Below the pieces are notes generated by a model, which worked only from the letters and a program-made list of their open reading frames with translations, searched no databases and was not told the DNA's origin. A program made the translations under genes and the position numbers. This document shows, piece after piece, positions 1 to 12,858 of a stretch of DNA of 64,000 nucleotides; position 1 is the stretch's first letter, and each line of letters starts with the position of its first letter. This stretch comes from Galbula dea (Eukaryota > Chordata > Aves > Piciformes > Galbulidae), in contig VWZX01006238.1 of assembly GCA_013399015.1 (NCBI GenBank), forward strand, positions 186,001 through 250,000. The letters are read 5' to 3'.

Positions 1-1800
1 GTGCATTGGATGGATGTCAGCTCGTTGCTAGTCATTCCCTGGGCTGATCATCCTCCAAACACCAGAGGAGTTGCAGAGTAGTTTAATATACTTGACATAG
101 CAGAGTCATGCATTTGGTGGTGTCCACATACAGCTTCAGACTTGCACGTGTACCCACCCCTAGCATGTGTCAATAGCCACCACATCTGAGAATGTGCTGA
201 CAGAAACAAAACACGTAAAACCAGCCCTGAGATATAAAATGCGTTCATCTTGTGAAATCACCTGCAGTGCCATTCTTACAGTTCACTGAGAGGTTTATTA
301 GGCAGTGATGGATGCAGGAATATTTGCAGAGTTACTTTCATGTAGTGCTCTGTGACACTTCTGCCACTGGGGATCTTTTCAACCAAAGGCTTAAAACCTT
401 CAGTTAAGAAATCACGTAGGGTCTTTATTTCTTCTAAATCAGCTGTCGGAAGAGAGAAGGTGATGGGTTTTATTTTTCTTTAACAAAAAGGCTTCATTTT
501 AAAAAGTGCTTTAGTAACTCTTGCATCAAGATATTCTTTTTCATGCTTTGCAATGTTATTTTTCAGGGGTTTACAGTTGTTTGTTTAGCATAAGTGCTAA
601 GCAAAGTTCTGTGTATCCTCAATTCAGAATGTGTGGTTTTATCCTTTATATACCAGAGGGTGAATTGTACATATTGATCTGTCTAGAGCTTGCTGACTAC
701 AATTTCTGCTGTAGTGATTTTTTTAAACATTTGACTTTGCCAGGTAGCTATAAGGCCAGTGATTGCTCTCCCTCCACACTAGAATCTTGCAGAAATGCAT
801 CACTACCTCCCAAGTGTGCTCTCTCTAACACCCCAGCAGCAAAGGGGCTCTGCCCCATCATTAAGGTTGCAGTAGTAGGTCCCTCCACTAGCTGCTGCAG
901 CAATACTCAGGTTCCTTCTGCAGGCAGGGAGAAAATGTGACCAATTACACCTATTCCTATTAATCAGGAAAATGCAGGCTTCTCTTCAAAAGTAGAAGGT
1001 GAAGTTGCTCCTCCTGACTGTGTTAGTCACCAATCTCTGCAGCTGTGTGTTAACTTCATTTTCCCATAGTGCATTTTACATCAGGGTTATGCCAAAGGAA
1101 TATTTCCAGAATAACCTGACCCTTGATGTCAAACTCAGTCGGAGATGAAATCCAGTGGAAGCAATTTTTGGTGAAACCGATTCCTTGTGACCTACCTCAT
1201 AATTCTATCTGGGAACATTATATGATAATGGGAAAATAAAAGTGTTGACCTTGTGTGTTATCAGACTGCTAGATGTAATCCTGCTCAGCATAGCAGTGCA
1301 TTTGTCAGATGTTTTATGAGCCTGGCAGATACCCCCCACCTATCTGTGTGCTTCTAATGCCTGCAGATAAAAGTATGTACCTTGCTCAATAACAGATGTC
1401 TTTACAGAACAGATGCTATAACTCATTGCTTTTCTTTATGGATATAGAAAGCATTCTTTGGTGGAAAACAGGTGGTAATTTTATTTAAATCCTACTGTAT
1501 CATAGAGCAAGGAAACTAATGAGATGATAAAACCTTGCTAGGTTTTCCTTTTCAACAAGCACCTAATCTTTAAACTGTTTTAATCAAGCTTCCTTATTAG
1601 ACATTCTAATTTCTGCCTTGCCAGCACACACCTGAAATTACCACATGGCCTCACGTTAAAAGGTGATGCTCTTTTGATTTGAGCTGTTAGAATCATTCCT
1701 GTTTGAGGAATAATATTTTGTTTGGCCTTTTTTTAAGGCAGTGTTCATCATTCAAGTGACTGTGCATGAATGGTGACTTTCTTGTGTTTTCTCTCATCAG
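1..1800 (+). other. BICD1: BICD1 intron 2 (3' part only)
   Basis: Intronic sequence upstream of the first visible BICD1 exon. It ends in a pyrimidine-rich stretch and the acceptor CTCATCAG at 1793-1800. No recognisable repeat family. An open frame covers 521-940, but it has no family resemblance and no convincing splice borders. The start codon and the exons encoding the N-terminal dynein-binding coiled coil must lie further upstream. Confidence 0.85.
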
Positions 1801-1953
1801 AATAACGAAATGGTGGAACTGCAGAGGATACGGATGAAGGATGAAATACGAGAGTACAAGTTTCGGGAGGCAAGACTCCTACAGGACTACACGGAGCTTG
1901 AAGAAGAAAACATCACTTTACAGAAACTGGTGTCCACACTGAAACAGAATCAA
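1801..1953 (+). CDS. BICD1: BICD1 exon 3 (provisional number), CC1 coiled coil
   Basis: Coding exon of Bicaudal-D homolog 1, a homodimeric coiled-coil adaptor that links dynein/dynactin to Rab6 vesicles, nuclear-pore and other cargo. It encodes 51 codons in phase 0 from NNEMVELQRIRMKDEIREYK to KLVSTLKQNQ. The heptad pattern is rich in E, K, L and R and belongs to coiled-coil segment 1. Borders are CTCATCAG|AAT and CAA|GTAAGC. The protein is near-identical to human BICD1 as I recall it and differs from BICD2. The CC1-box that contacts dynein light intermediate chain is encoded upstream, outside the window. Numbering assumes two earlier coding exons, as in human. Confidence 0.96.
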
Positions 1954-4900
1954 GTAAGCATCAAAGGATTCCAGATGCTGTGCTGAAAAACAGCACCGTT
2001 TTCTCAAATTTACAGAAAGTGATCTTGCAGACCGCTTGCATAGAAGTTTCTTTATATGGTTTTGTTTTCAGTTTTTTTCAAGGTTTTTGCTAAACACTCT
2101 GAAATCTTATTATCAGGCACTTTTGACATTTAGGGAGGCCCTTACCTCAGTTTTAGGAAAATTTTGTGGAATATTTCTTTACAGAACTTTGTAATAGCAA
2201 AGCAAAAATAGATAGATTTGGATTTTTCACTTCCTGCTTTTCCTCTCCTCCATCCCTGCATGCTGAACTTAGTGCCCAGTGGCAGAGTTCAGCCCTCCAT
2301 TTCCTCTCTGTTTGTTTCCTGCACTTCCTTTCCTCTTCTGAAATGGAGGCAAGAGGACATAATCTTCTCCCTGTTCTCCTTTTTTTTTTTTTTTCTTTTT
2401 TTTTCCCTGCTCCCTAGGTTTTCCTGTACCAGTGCTGCTCTCCTCTTGGCCATGCTAACCCACAAGTTCACCAAGCTTCAAAAATGGGTGAACAGATGTT
2501 AGAAGTTCCTAGTTTCTTTTGTTTTCCTCACTACAGCAATTTGCAGCTGATGGCAATCAAACACACTGTAGTTCTCACTGCAGTGCTGAATGCACCTGCG
2601 GGAACTGCCCCATTGCATCTAGTTGTAAGGAATTGTGGGATCTGCTCTCTCCCCCTTACAAATGCAGTTTTCCTTGCTGCTGCATATATATACTCCTCAG
2701 GAAGCAATCAAGAACAGAGTTGTCCTTTAAATTGAACAAAAGAGATTTGTTGTCACATCAGAAGAGATAACTTACTTGAACTTAACTTAACTTGAAGTAT
2801 CCAAGTTGGATGATGTAACACTTTCTGCCTTTTACACACTGTCCAGCCCCGCAAAACATAACTCCATTTCCTTAAATGCTAGCACATGGTAACAGCACTC
2901 TGTTCCAGCCCCTGGTTTATGTCCTAACCTACTGCCTGGTTCAATTAAGGCTTTTATCCAGTAGCCAAGACAGTCACAGTTTCTGATAGCAGCCTGGTAA
3001 CAAAGCTGCCTTATTCCTGCAGGAAAATGCAGTCCAATTTCGGTTATCTTTTACTGCTGTTTTACTACCCTAGCACAAATACAATTGGAACATTTAAAAC
3101 AATGGAGCGGTGCCACAGGGAATGCCCAAGTAATAGAAGGGGATACATCATTTCCTTATTTATGAGGATACCTAGACTTTCACACTCCTGAAACTGAATT
3201 TATAGCAGATCATCTTTGTCTTCAGGTTATTTCCCAAGCCAGCAAATTCCCCCTTTGAGGCATGGATTTTTTTTCCTCACCAACCTCATAGAAGGCATTT
3301 TCATACTATCAGAAAATTAAAGGCACCTTTATGGACTGTCTTGGTTTTCCCCAGAATAAAACTTGTTTGCAAATATTTATTTTTGTCATACTATTTCTTT
3401 CTTAATGAAACCAAATGCCAGCAGTCTGTGGAAAGGAAAAGCATTGCCACAGTTTGAATGGCTTAAAAAAAATCAGTAATTTTGCATTACACATCCATGC
3501 ACTTGTGATTCCTTTAAGAACTTTGATCTACAAGATAAAATTTCAAGAGAATTTTATACTTTAGTACTTTAATTTACAAAACCCTATGCTAGAAGTCTTA
3601 TTGCAGAAGTGTCATCTGAATTGGGTTTTTTTGTAGCTTTTGTAAGAAAGAATCTATGAGATAGTAACCTTGTAGGTATTATAGACCTTTGGTTTTGATA
3701 TTGATTTCAAATTGAACAAGGGTTGGTGCTGGGTGGTGGTGTTGTTTTCTTCCATGTCCTTAAGCTATAAACATAGCTATGTAATTGGGTTTCACAATTT
3801 TTCAGATGGACCTGTCCCTTCAGTCAGAAAAGATACCAAGTTCCTAAATGTAGATTTGAAAATATAATGGATTTTCCTTTTCTATATAAGAATTCCCAGT
3901 ATGACTTTGCAACTAACTTTGTTGTTTTACGTGTTCCCATTTTCTGGGTTTGAAGATTAGTGCTTTGATGTTTGTTTGCCTTTCCAAAGGTTTATGAATA
4001 AAAAATTTTTGACAGGTTGATAATATTCTACTCCAGTAGGAATGGTGGATATTTCTATTTTCACCAGAAGCTTATTGCAGTTTGTTTAACTGTCTATATA
4101 TGTCAAATTCAAAAAATATTCTAGGCAATGCCTTCAGATTGCAGATAGTAATGCACAGTAATGCATTTGAAATATAAAAGCCTCAACTGCAATGTTTTTA
4201 TTTTAAATGAGAGCACGAATTTTAGAATTTTCAGAATTTCTCTTTCACCAAGCTATTAAATTATTTCAGCTGATACTGGGAAATTTTTGCATTTAGAAAT
4301 GAAAAGGTAGATAAGTAACATCTTTAGAATCAAAGTAAAAATCAAAGCATTATCATTTTTACCAGGAGAGTCCTTTACAAAATTCTCTTTTCATTGCTGT
4401 GGGGTTTTCCAACAGTGAAAAGGAAGATGAAGAGGGTGAGCAAAGGAAGGTGTTCTGCACTAGGGATTGGCTGCACCATCTAGATATTGGCGAGCAACTG
4501 GTTTTGAGCTACACTGGGTGGGTTTTCCTAGGCTTTACTTCTTGTGGGATGCAGTAGAGAGGATTGCATAAATGCAGGAACTGCCTTTAAAGAAGAGATA
4601 AACTTGTTTTCCTTAGCCCACAGTGCCCTTAAATACCTTGATAAAATACTGCACTTCAATGTGGGGCAGAGAGCTTGCCCTCTGAGAAGGAGAATGACCA
4701 GTGAGTCCCTCCAAGCCTGGCAAGGCTGAACCAGGTCACTGAGGGACACATTTCAGGCAGTGCTGTCAGAGCAACAGGTTGCCAAGTGCTCCAAAATGTC
4801 ATCCCCAACACGCAATTCAAGGATTGTGTGGCTGGATAAGCTGCTTACTGCATTTGTCTGGTGGTTTAAAAATCTCTACAAGTTTGGGGCATCTTGGAGC

Positions 4901-5529
4901 TTAAACTGATTACATGAATAGTTTGCTGTTTAATTTAAAAAAATAAATTATTTTTGAGTGATAAAGAATCTTCTATATGACAGAGAGAAAAGAGTTGAGG
5001 CTCTTCTACCTTTTTAGTATCTTCCTTCTACATTTTTGAAAACTACTTAGGCACCGAGATACTTGAGGGTATCTGTGCCTGAGTGACTTTACATCTGGTA
5101 AGAATTCAGATATGAAATCATCTTTAGAATACCTACAATTAATAAATCAGACTATGTTAACCCGAGATCTATACCTACCCTGGTATACCAGCATGGCTTA
5201 TGGCAATTCATAATACATCTATGGTTATCAGGACACCTGCTATACTAAACAGCCTTCTTTCCATGAAATACATGGTTTATCCTCATAAGTTACTCAGAAA
5301 AAGGTGTTAATAATTCTTGAGTCTCACATGATGAAAAAGTGAGCAGCGGAATTTAACAGAGCGAGCTCCACTTGCGTTTTCTGTGCAGCCAGTTCTGTGC
5401 AGCTGCAGGCAACATCTGGTATTTCAAACTGTAGTTTCTATAACACCTATTTCAACAAGGCTGATAAATGGCAGGTTTACATGACTCAAGTTTTAGTATT
5501 ATGAATGTTCTTTGTCTTGTCTAATTCAG
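1954..5529 (+). other. BICD1: BICD1 intron 3
   Basis: Intron with GTAAGC donor and TAATTCAG acceptor. It contains a pyrimidine tract at about 2379-2405 that creates spurious Phe- and Lys-rich ORFs on both strands. A small nested inverted repeat lies at 4705-4747 (GTCCCTC/GAGGGAC outer arms, CCTGG/CCAGG inside). The rest is unique AT-rich sequence with no gene or known repeat recognised. Confidence 0.85.
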
Positions 5530-5967
5530 GTTGAATATGAAGGCTTAAAGCATGAGATTAAGCGATTTGAGGAGGAGACAGTGTTGCTTAATAGTCAGCT
5601 AGAAGATGCCATCCGGCTGAAGGAGATTGCTGAGCATCAGCTGGAGGAAGCCCTGGAAACTTTAAAAAATGAAAGGGAGCAGAAGAACAATCTAAGGAAG
5701 GAACTCTCCCAGTATATCAACCTCAATGATAGTATGTATAATAACCATATTAATATATCAGTAGATGGATTGAAGTTTTCAGAGGATGGGGGCGAGCCCA
5801 ACAATGATGACAAAATGAATGGACATGTCCATGGGCCTCTCATGAAACTCAACGGTGACTACCGAACTCCCACAGGTAGGAAAGGAGAATCTCTGCACCC
5901 CGTCTCTGACCTCTTCAGTGAGCTCAACATATCAGAAATACAGAAACTGAAGCAGCAACTCATGCAG
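5530..5967 (+). CDS. BICD1: BICD1 exon 4, end of CC1, linker and Spindly-type motif
   Basis: 146 codons in phase 0, borders TTCAG|GTT and ATGCAG|GTAAGA. The first half (VEYEGLKHEIKRFEEETVLL onward) continues the CC1 coiled coil. A flexible Asp/Asn/Gly-rich linker follows (around FSEDGGEPNNDDKMNGHVHG). The end, DLFSELNISEIQKLKQQLMQ, contains L-F-S-E at 5911-5922, which fits the Spindly-type L-F/A-x-E motif by which dynein adaptors touch the dynactin pointed end; this functional reading comes from family knowledge. The stretch NLNDSMYNNHINIS is about four residues longer than human BICD1 as I recall it and resembles BICD2 in length there. The frame stays open past the donor into the intron, which explains an over-long apparent ORF. 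Confidence 0.96.
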
Positions 5968-8900
5968 GTAAGAGCTGAATTTAATCTAAAGTGTTTAGAC
6001 ACACATCCTGTGGTCTCTATTGCCAGCTTTTGCAGTGATTTCCCCCAGTGATGTCCTTAGCTATGCATGTTGTGTTCTCAGACTTCTGTTTTCTTCATAT
6101 ATAGATTTTGCTAGAAATACCCCTAGAAAATAGAGTATCTGTGATCTGAGCAGGTGTTAGCGGGAAGAGAAGGAGGGGACCTAGTTGCTGTGGTTACAGA
6201 CAGCTAGATTCTTTCTTCCTCGTTTGATGAGGGGAAATGTCCCAGAGATTGCAAATGGAATAAAGTACTCTTTCATATGACCAAACCTATGTGAAAGAAA
6301 CCTTCCTAAAATGTAGACGGACTTGATTACACTCCCTTGTAAGTCAGAGGGAGTTTTTGCCATTAAATTCTGTTTGAACAAGGTTTGGCACACCGTCAAG
6401 AGAGAACAAAAGGAGAGCAGCGCTCCTCTTAATAACTGCGCACAAGGAGAGCATGTGGCGTGTGAGATGTCACAGAGTACCCTTGTTCACGCTGGCAGTC
6501 CTGGCGGATGCACAAGCTGCAGGGGGTGCCTTGGGGACCATACAGCAAACATTTATTCTCTATTCATCCAAGCTCAGCCCAGGCATAACCAGAATAGGAG
6601 CCTGGGATGCAAGCCAGACAAAAACTCAAGCTGCCAGCCCCAGTGCTGACATCATCTTAGAAGGGGTACAGTGCCACACAGAGCAAGGGTCCTGCTGCCC
6701 AAGCTGTTGAGCATCTTCTCTGTCACAAGGGTTTGAAAGGTTTTGGCACCATCGAAGAAACGTCCAGCATTTTTAGCTGCAGGCTTCCAAAATGTGCACT
6801 TTCTCAAGAGAGAAAATGTAAATCCTTTACTGCTTAAAATATAAAAGATGATTTGGAAGTAAAGTAGAGCAAACCCATTTTCAGTGCTTGCTAGAGAACA
6901 ATAAAAGCCTATGTGGTCTGTCCTATATTTGCTGAAGAGTTAATTGTTTTATTTACTTCATTGCCAAACTCACCGTGGGAAGTTTTGATCTGAACTGTGA
7001 CATGGCAAACACTGATGACATCTAGTGCTTTGCACAAATAACTTTGATGCAAGATATACATAATTTAAGTTGGAAAGCTTGAAATTTAAAATTCATGTAT
7101 GCGAAAAATTCTGTAAAACTTTTCCAGTATTAAAGGTAAACACTGTGTGTGCTTTGTTTTTATATGCATCTATAAAAAGTATGCATGTGTATGTACATAT
7201 ACATCTTTGTCTATAATATATGCACATACATATTATATGCAGTTTTTGATTTCATTTAGAAATACAATGTTAAAAAGTAAAAAAAAGCTTTAGAAGAAAT
7301 GCTCTGAAATGTTCACAGTTCAAAAGACAGCATTATTTATATAATTATTATTTATTTTATTATTTTATATGATATATAAATATATATTATATTTATATAA
7401 TTATTATTTAATGAAAATTATACATTTTCAAGCATAATTTACAGTAAAGTTTATGCAATATAACTTTGGAGTGAAAGCCACTTGTAAATGAAAAAAAGAT
7501 TGCTTTGGCTATGTCTTGTCTTGATTTTATTACATTAAATATTGAGCTTGATGAATCAGCAAGGTTCTACCCTAAAGATACTGCAACAGTTTTTATCATC
7601 TCTGACTTAAGAACTTATTTAACACCTCTAAAACAAAGAGGCAGCCTTCTGACAGTCACTAGCTGAAAACTTAGGACCTCAGAAAATAAATGTAACCATT
7701 TTTCAGTCATAGCATTTTCTTGATGCTGACCCCCGGCACCCTTGCACCAGTGGTCACCACCATTGGTCAGCATTCTAATAATCTTAAGAGGTTTACAATG
7801 TAAAAAGAAACACTACATCTAGCTGGAAATCTGATTTCTTTAGATACTGAAAATGTTTACTGCAAAATGTTGATGCCTTGTTTTTATAAAGTTATCACCT
7901 TCCCTACTGAGTTGCGTCAGCTCACCTTGGATCACACAAATTAAATGTGAAAAAATTCTCAAAATCTTTTCCTCATAGTAGAAAGGAGATTTAATTGAAT
8001 CCAAGCTGACAAAATGTAGTTCTTCAGCAAAACTAGGTTTTTTCTTCTCCCCAATGTCTTTGCGATGTGCTGTTCATTCAGCTGTATTTGGTATATGTTC
8101 CTCTTGTTTTCTCTGAAGAGGCTGTACTATGACAGAGTTGCTGAAGGAACTGCCCCTCTGTTGGAACTACATACCTAGAAGACAGCAGACTCATTTTTTT
8201 GAAAGACACAAACTTCAAATTTGCCATTTCGTATGTGTGTGGCGATTTTTTTCACTCCTCGGTCTCAAAAAGAAACCTTCACTGAAACAGTCAGTATGAC
8301 AGATATAATTCCTTCTGTAGCTTTAGGATGCTGCTCCATGATCTCTGCTGGTCCCTAGGAGAGACTCAGTTGTAACTGTTCCTTTTCCGTCTTTTAAATC
8401 CACTGGGTAACAAATGTCTTGCTGAAAATTCTCATGAGATTTTCTCAGAAAAGCTCAAGGCTTTCTGCTTTTCCTTCATATTTGCTGTCCAAAAGATACG
8501 CTTTTCTAACTGATCTTTAAAGCTTCTCTCTTCCTTCTATGGTGATGCTTTCCCTAAAATTGAGGCCAACATCACATTTGGAAAAGTTATATTAAGTTCT
8601 CTTTAAAGAAAGAAAAAATTAGAAAAATGTCATACAGCCTAGTTTCTAACACTCTAGCTGCCTGGTACTCTCTGACAAATACAACAGAGCTGAGATTCAA
8701 GGTTCTTGAACTGACTTTTCTTGTTAATTTGGCACAGTCTCTACTAGGAATTGTTCACTGGTTCTGGGTTTTTTTAAAAATAAAAGGGATAAATAGCAAC
8801 TGTAAAATTTGTTTCTAGAATTGCAAATTATAGAGCACAGTGAGAAGGGAATCTACTCAAAATGAAATTTTTTGAGTGAAGAATGTCTCACAGAATAGGT

Positions 8901-11763
8901 ATAGCTACTTTTTAATTGCTTTTATTTTCGTCTTAAGATAATAAAGATCCTTACTGCAGCTACTAATTTCAGTGTCAAAAAAGCCCCACCAACTGGACTG
9001 AAAAATAAATGCAGTTCTCAAAAGTTTGCTTTGGGTGGAAATAAGAACACAGTATTGTCTAGAACAAGAAATATAATTACTGTAGTTGGAAACAGCAGTC
9101 ATTAACATGCAGAAGATATACTCAGGGTGGAGTTGGAGCTTTCTTTGAAAGTAGGAGCATGTATTTATAACTTTAAACAGAAGTGGATTAGCTTAATCCA
9201 AAATTACTGTACCAGAATGAATAAAATTTATATCTGCATATTACATTTTATCTACTGTCCAAGTTGTCATATAGGTTTTAAAAATTGGATGTTTTCTCTG
9301 GAAAGTATCCTTTCTCTTTGAAAGAAGTATTTGTTTCCAGAACACTTTTATATTCAGAAGACAAATTAGCATAAAGATCCCAATTAGCTCTGTTATAGTT
9401 TTCCTTCATGACAGAGTATGACATTTGAGATCAGTAATCTGGCAGGATCATTTCTGTCTAATTTTTAAGCAGATGCTAAAACACTGTGCAGCTTTGACAT
9501 CAAGTTGTTTTCTCAAAGGGAAGGAGCTCTGGCTGTAAGCTCGATATTTATTTTTACTCCAGTGCAATCTACAGTTACTTGTTTACTTTGGTGTGAACAT
9601 GCCCACAGTGCAGTTATGCACCTTTAAAAGACAACTGCCTGTGTAATATATGGATCTTTAGTATCCATATGACTTCTCATCATAAAGTGAGACAGTCCTG
9701 TAAGTCAGCCAAAGCTCAGATTTATCACACACATATGTAGTTCACCTTATCAGTGTGGAGGGATAAATACCTTCATTATCTGATGAAAGCAATGTAATTA
9801 ACACCTAAGCCAGTTGTATCAGGTAGTAGAAAACAGAGTACAGCTGAAAGTTTCTAAGAAGAGCAGACCTGGGGCAGACTGCATGATGGAAAAAACAGAA
9901 GAAAGCTAGTGAAGATGCTTGTGGTGGGTCTATCTCTGAGGCTTCCCAGGACAGGTCTGACTGAGAGATAGGTGGAAAGCAGTCAGCTTTTAGGAAAATG
10001 TCTTTGCAAAGGGAAAGGTTGCTTTGTTTGGGATTTTCTCAACGAGAGTGGATTGGCACAGGGGGTGAACAGTAAGGGGAGTGGCTGGCAATCCGAGGCA
10101 GCAACAAGGGAACAACATCAAATGGAGAAAATGACAAATATAGTCATGGTACTCAGCTGTCCTCTTCTGCACAGACTACAAAGTGCCTAAAATGGAGTGC
10201 CCTATATGTAAGGAGACAGGCTCTCCCTGGATCATAAAATAATGATGAAGTTTGGCCCTGGTTTTTGTTTTTTGTTTTTTTTTTTTTAAATTCTTAATCC
10301 CTCAGTAACCTGTATACAAGAAAATCAGGCTGACTTTTTTCTAGATGTTTTTAGAATGGCTTCTATTTTTATTCTTACAGTTTTTCCCTGCAGTTGATTG
10401 CTGGTTCTAATAGAGGCCATGTTTTGAAAGCTTATCTGTGAAACCAGGAGATCATAATATCCTTTAGTGCCTTAATAGTTCTGAGCAGCATCTACTGCTC
10501 AAAAGCCTCGTTACAATAAAATAGGAGTCTTGGAACATTTTGTGAGGTGGCATTAATACCTACTCAGTCTCTAAAGGATTTTTCTATTTTTTCAGTAAGA
10601 TTCACAGTGGTTGATTTTACTTTCTTCCAAATACTACCTAGGGGAATACTGATGGGAAGGAATTCAGTAATTCAGCCACTCATAAAGGGAACTCAGAGTG
10701 AGCCATTTTCACTGCGTGTGTAAACACAAGGCTGAGATATTGTAACCATGGGAGAGAAAGAACAGTAAACCTGGTAGGCTCAGGATCCCATTGCCAAAGC
10801 CATTAAAGCAAGAAGGATTCCATATCCTTGTACCTTCCTTTACTTCTCAATTCACATCTCAGAACAGGACAAAGGCATAAGAAAAAAACCAGTAGTCTTA
10901 AAATGTGAAATGTGAGTCTTTCAAGGGTGTTAGCATGAGTAGCAAATACCTGAGCAGATAAAACTTGAAATCTTTCTTGTTCACTTGCTTTAAGATGCAG
11001 TGCTTTAAAGCTTCTGGAGTCCTCCTCCATGACATCATCATCTGTGCAACATCCACATTTCTTGTGGCTATTCAGGAAGGAACTTACTAGGTCAGAACCA
11101 GTGACATGTTAGTTATGCCACAAATCCCACTTTTTCTGCCTTGGCTTAAAAGGGTGGATTTTGCTTATAGTTAAGCACTGGGAATGTTGGAGTCCTGGGA
11201 GATGCATGTGCTCAGTCTCCTGATCTGTTACATTGCCACAGAGTGGGTTTTTTAATCCAGTCTGTGGAGATGTACACAAGCATTTGTTTATTTGCATTCA
11301 GTAATCAAGCCTTAATGAAAGTTTGCAATAGTCCAAAGTTATAAATAAATATTGTGGAGGATTAGTAGAGCTATTTGTGGGAAGTGTAAATTCAAACTCC
11401 ATTGAGAAATGTGTATGTACCAGTGGAATGGCTTATGGTTGACAGCAATGAAGTTCATATGCCTAGGGAACATATGTCATCATAAATCCTGTATCATTAA
11501 TCTAGCTGATAAGGCACTTAGTGCTTGGGATCCTTATTCCTCGGTGGGCAATGCGGTATTGCAAATTGGAACTGAGACTGGGACTTCAGAACCTCTGAGA
11601 GTTACATGTGTCTCTGACTTAATTTTATGGTTTAGGTTATATGGTTGCAATCTCTTTGAAGCCCTTAGGTTGTGTATGCAGAGTGGGAGAATGTAATTGC
11701 AGAGTTCGGTGCTCAGCACAGGTAGGACGAGATACTGGGTCTCTTACTTTGACTCTGTTGCAG
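5968..11763 (+). other. BICD1: BICD1 intron 4
   Basis: Intron with GTAAGA donor and CTGTTGCAG acceptor. It includes a very AT-rich block at about 7140-7440, with alternating TA/TG sequence and a 21-bp direct repeat, and a T-rich tract at about 10263-10288. No coding exon or retroelement was recognised in the remainder. The many short ORFs have no family resemblance. Confidence 0.85.
7334..7410. repeat. AT-rich block with a perfect 21-bp direct repeat
   Basis: The 21 bases at 7334-7354 recur identically at 7390-7410 with the same orientation, separated by a 35-bp spacer of almost pure A/T. The whole block is near 100% A+T. It looks like a local duplication within simple sequence rather than a transposon; no terminal repeats of a known family are visible. 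Confidence 0.7.
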
Positions 11764-12858
11764 GTGGAGAGAGAGAAGGCCATTCTCCTGGCCAACCTGC
11801 AGGAGTCTCAGACGCAGCTGGAGCACACCAAAGGAGCCCTGACTGAGCAACATGAGCGAGTCCACAGGCTCACTGAGCACGTCAATGCCATGAGAGGGCT
11901 GCAGAACAACAAGGAGCTGAAAGCTGAGCTTGACTGTGAGAAGGGCCGAGACCCCAGTGAGGAAGCACATGACTATGAAGTGGACATCAATGGTTTGGAG
12001 ATCCTAGAATGTAAATACAAAGTGGCTGTTACTGAGGTGATAGACCTTAAAGCAGAAATCAAAGCCTTAAAGGAAAAATATAATAAGTATGTGGAAAACT
12101 ACACTGAAGAGAAGGCGAAGTATGAGAGCAGAATCCAGACATATGATGAGCAGGTGACAAGCTTGGAGAAGTCAACCAAGGAGAGCCAGGAAAAAATGGT
12201 CCACATGGAAAAGGAATTGCAAAGGATGACAAGCATAGCAAATGAAAACCATAATACCCTCAACACCGCTCAGGATGAGCTGGTGACTTTTAGTGAGGAG
12301 CTGGCTCAGCTTTACCATCATGTCTGCCTGTGCAACAATGAGACACCAAACAGGGTCATGTTGGACTATTACAGGCAAAGCAGAGTCACCCGCAGCGGGA
12401 GTCTGAAAGGACCGGATGACCCTCGGGGTCTCCTTTCCCCACGGCTTGCCAGAAGGGGGTTGGCATCACCTGTAGAAGCCAGGACCCCAACTGAACAGGT
12501 GACAAAAGAGGCCATGGAGCCTGTCAAGGAACAGAGCCCAACAAAAACACCTACCATTTCTCCTGTCATCACAGCCCCGCCTTCCTCCCCCGTCTCTGAT
12601 ACCAGTGACATCCGCAAAGAGCCGATGAACATCTACAACCTCAATGCCATAATAAGGGACCAAATCAAGCACTTGCAGAAGGCTGTCGATCGGTCACTGC
12701 AGCTGTCGCGCCAGCGTGCTGCAGCTCGGGAGCTGGCGCCTATGATCGATAAAGACAAGGAGGCCTTAATGGAAGAGATACTGAAACTGAAATCACTCCT
12801 GAGTACGAAGCGAGAGCAGATCGCAACCCTGAGAGCAGTGCTGAAAGCCAACAAGCAG
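11764..12858 (+). CDS. BICD1: BICD1 exon 5, CC2, Ser/Pro-rich hinge and start of CC3
   Basis: The large exon of the gene: 365 codons, phase 0, borders TTGCAG|GTG and AAGCAG|GTAAGA. From VEREKAILLANLQESQTQLE to about SEELAQLYHHVCLCNNETPN it is the central coiled coil (CC2), a region linked in the family to kinesin binding and to autoinhibitory folding. A low-complexity hinge at about 12376-12620 is rich in Ser, Pro, Thr and Arg, with many SP/TP sites (LLSPR, SPTKTPTISP, SSPVSD). Then EPMNIYNLNAIIRDQIKHLQ starts the C-terminal coiled coil (CC3), the cargo-binding part that contacts Rab6 and RanBP2 in the family; it runs through STKREQIATLRAVLKANKQ. Coiled-coil sequence is close to human BICD1, while the hinge is the most divergent part. 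Reverse-strand ORFs here are shadows. Confidence 0.97.

Noticed and set aside
521..940. 139-codon forward ORF in intron 2
   Set aside because: No recognisable domain and no convincing acceptor/donor pair; ORFs this long occur by chance in a window of this size.
2166..2502. Overlapping ORFs with poly-Phe / poly-Lys
   Set aside because: Produced by a pyrimidine tract at about 2379-2405 in intron 3.
12369..12632. Reverse ORFs under exon 5
   Set aside because: Shadows of the long, stop-free BICD1 exon on the other strand.
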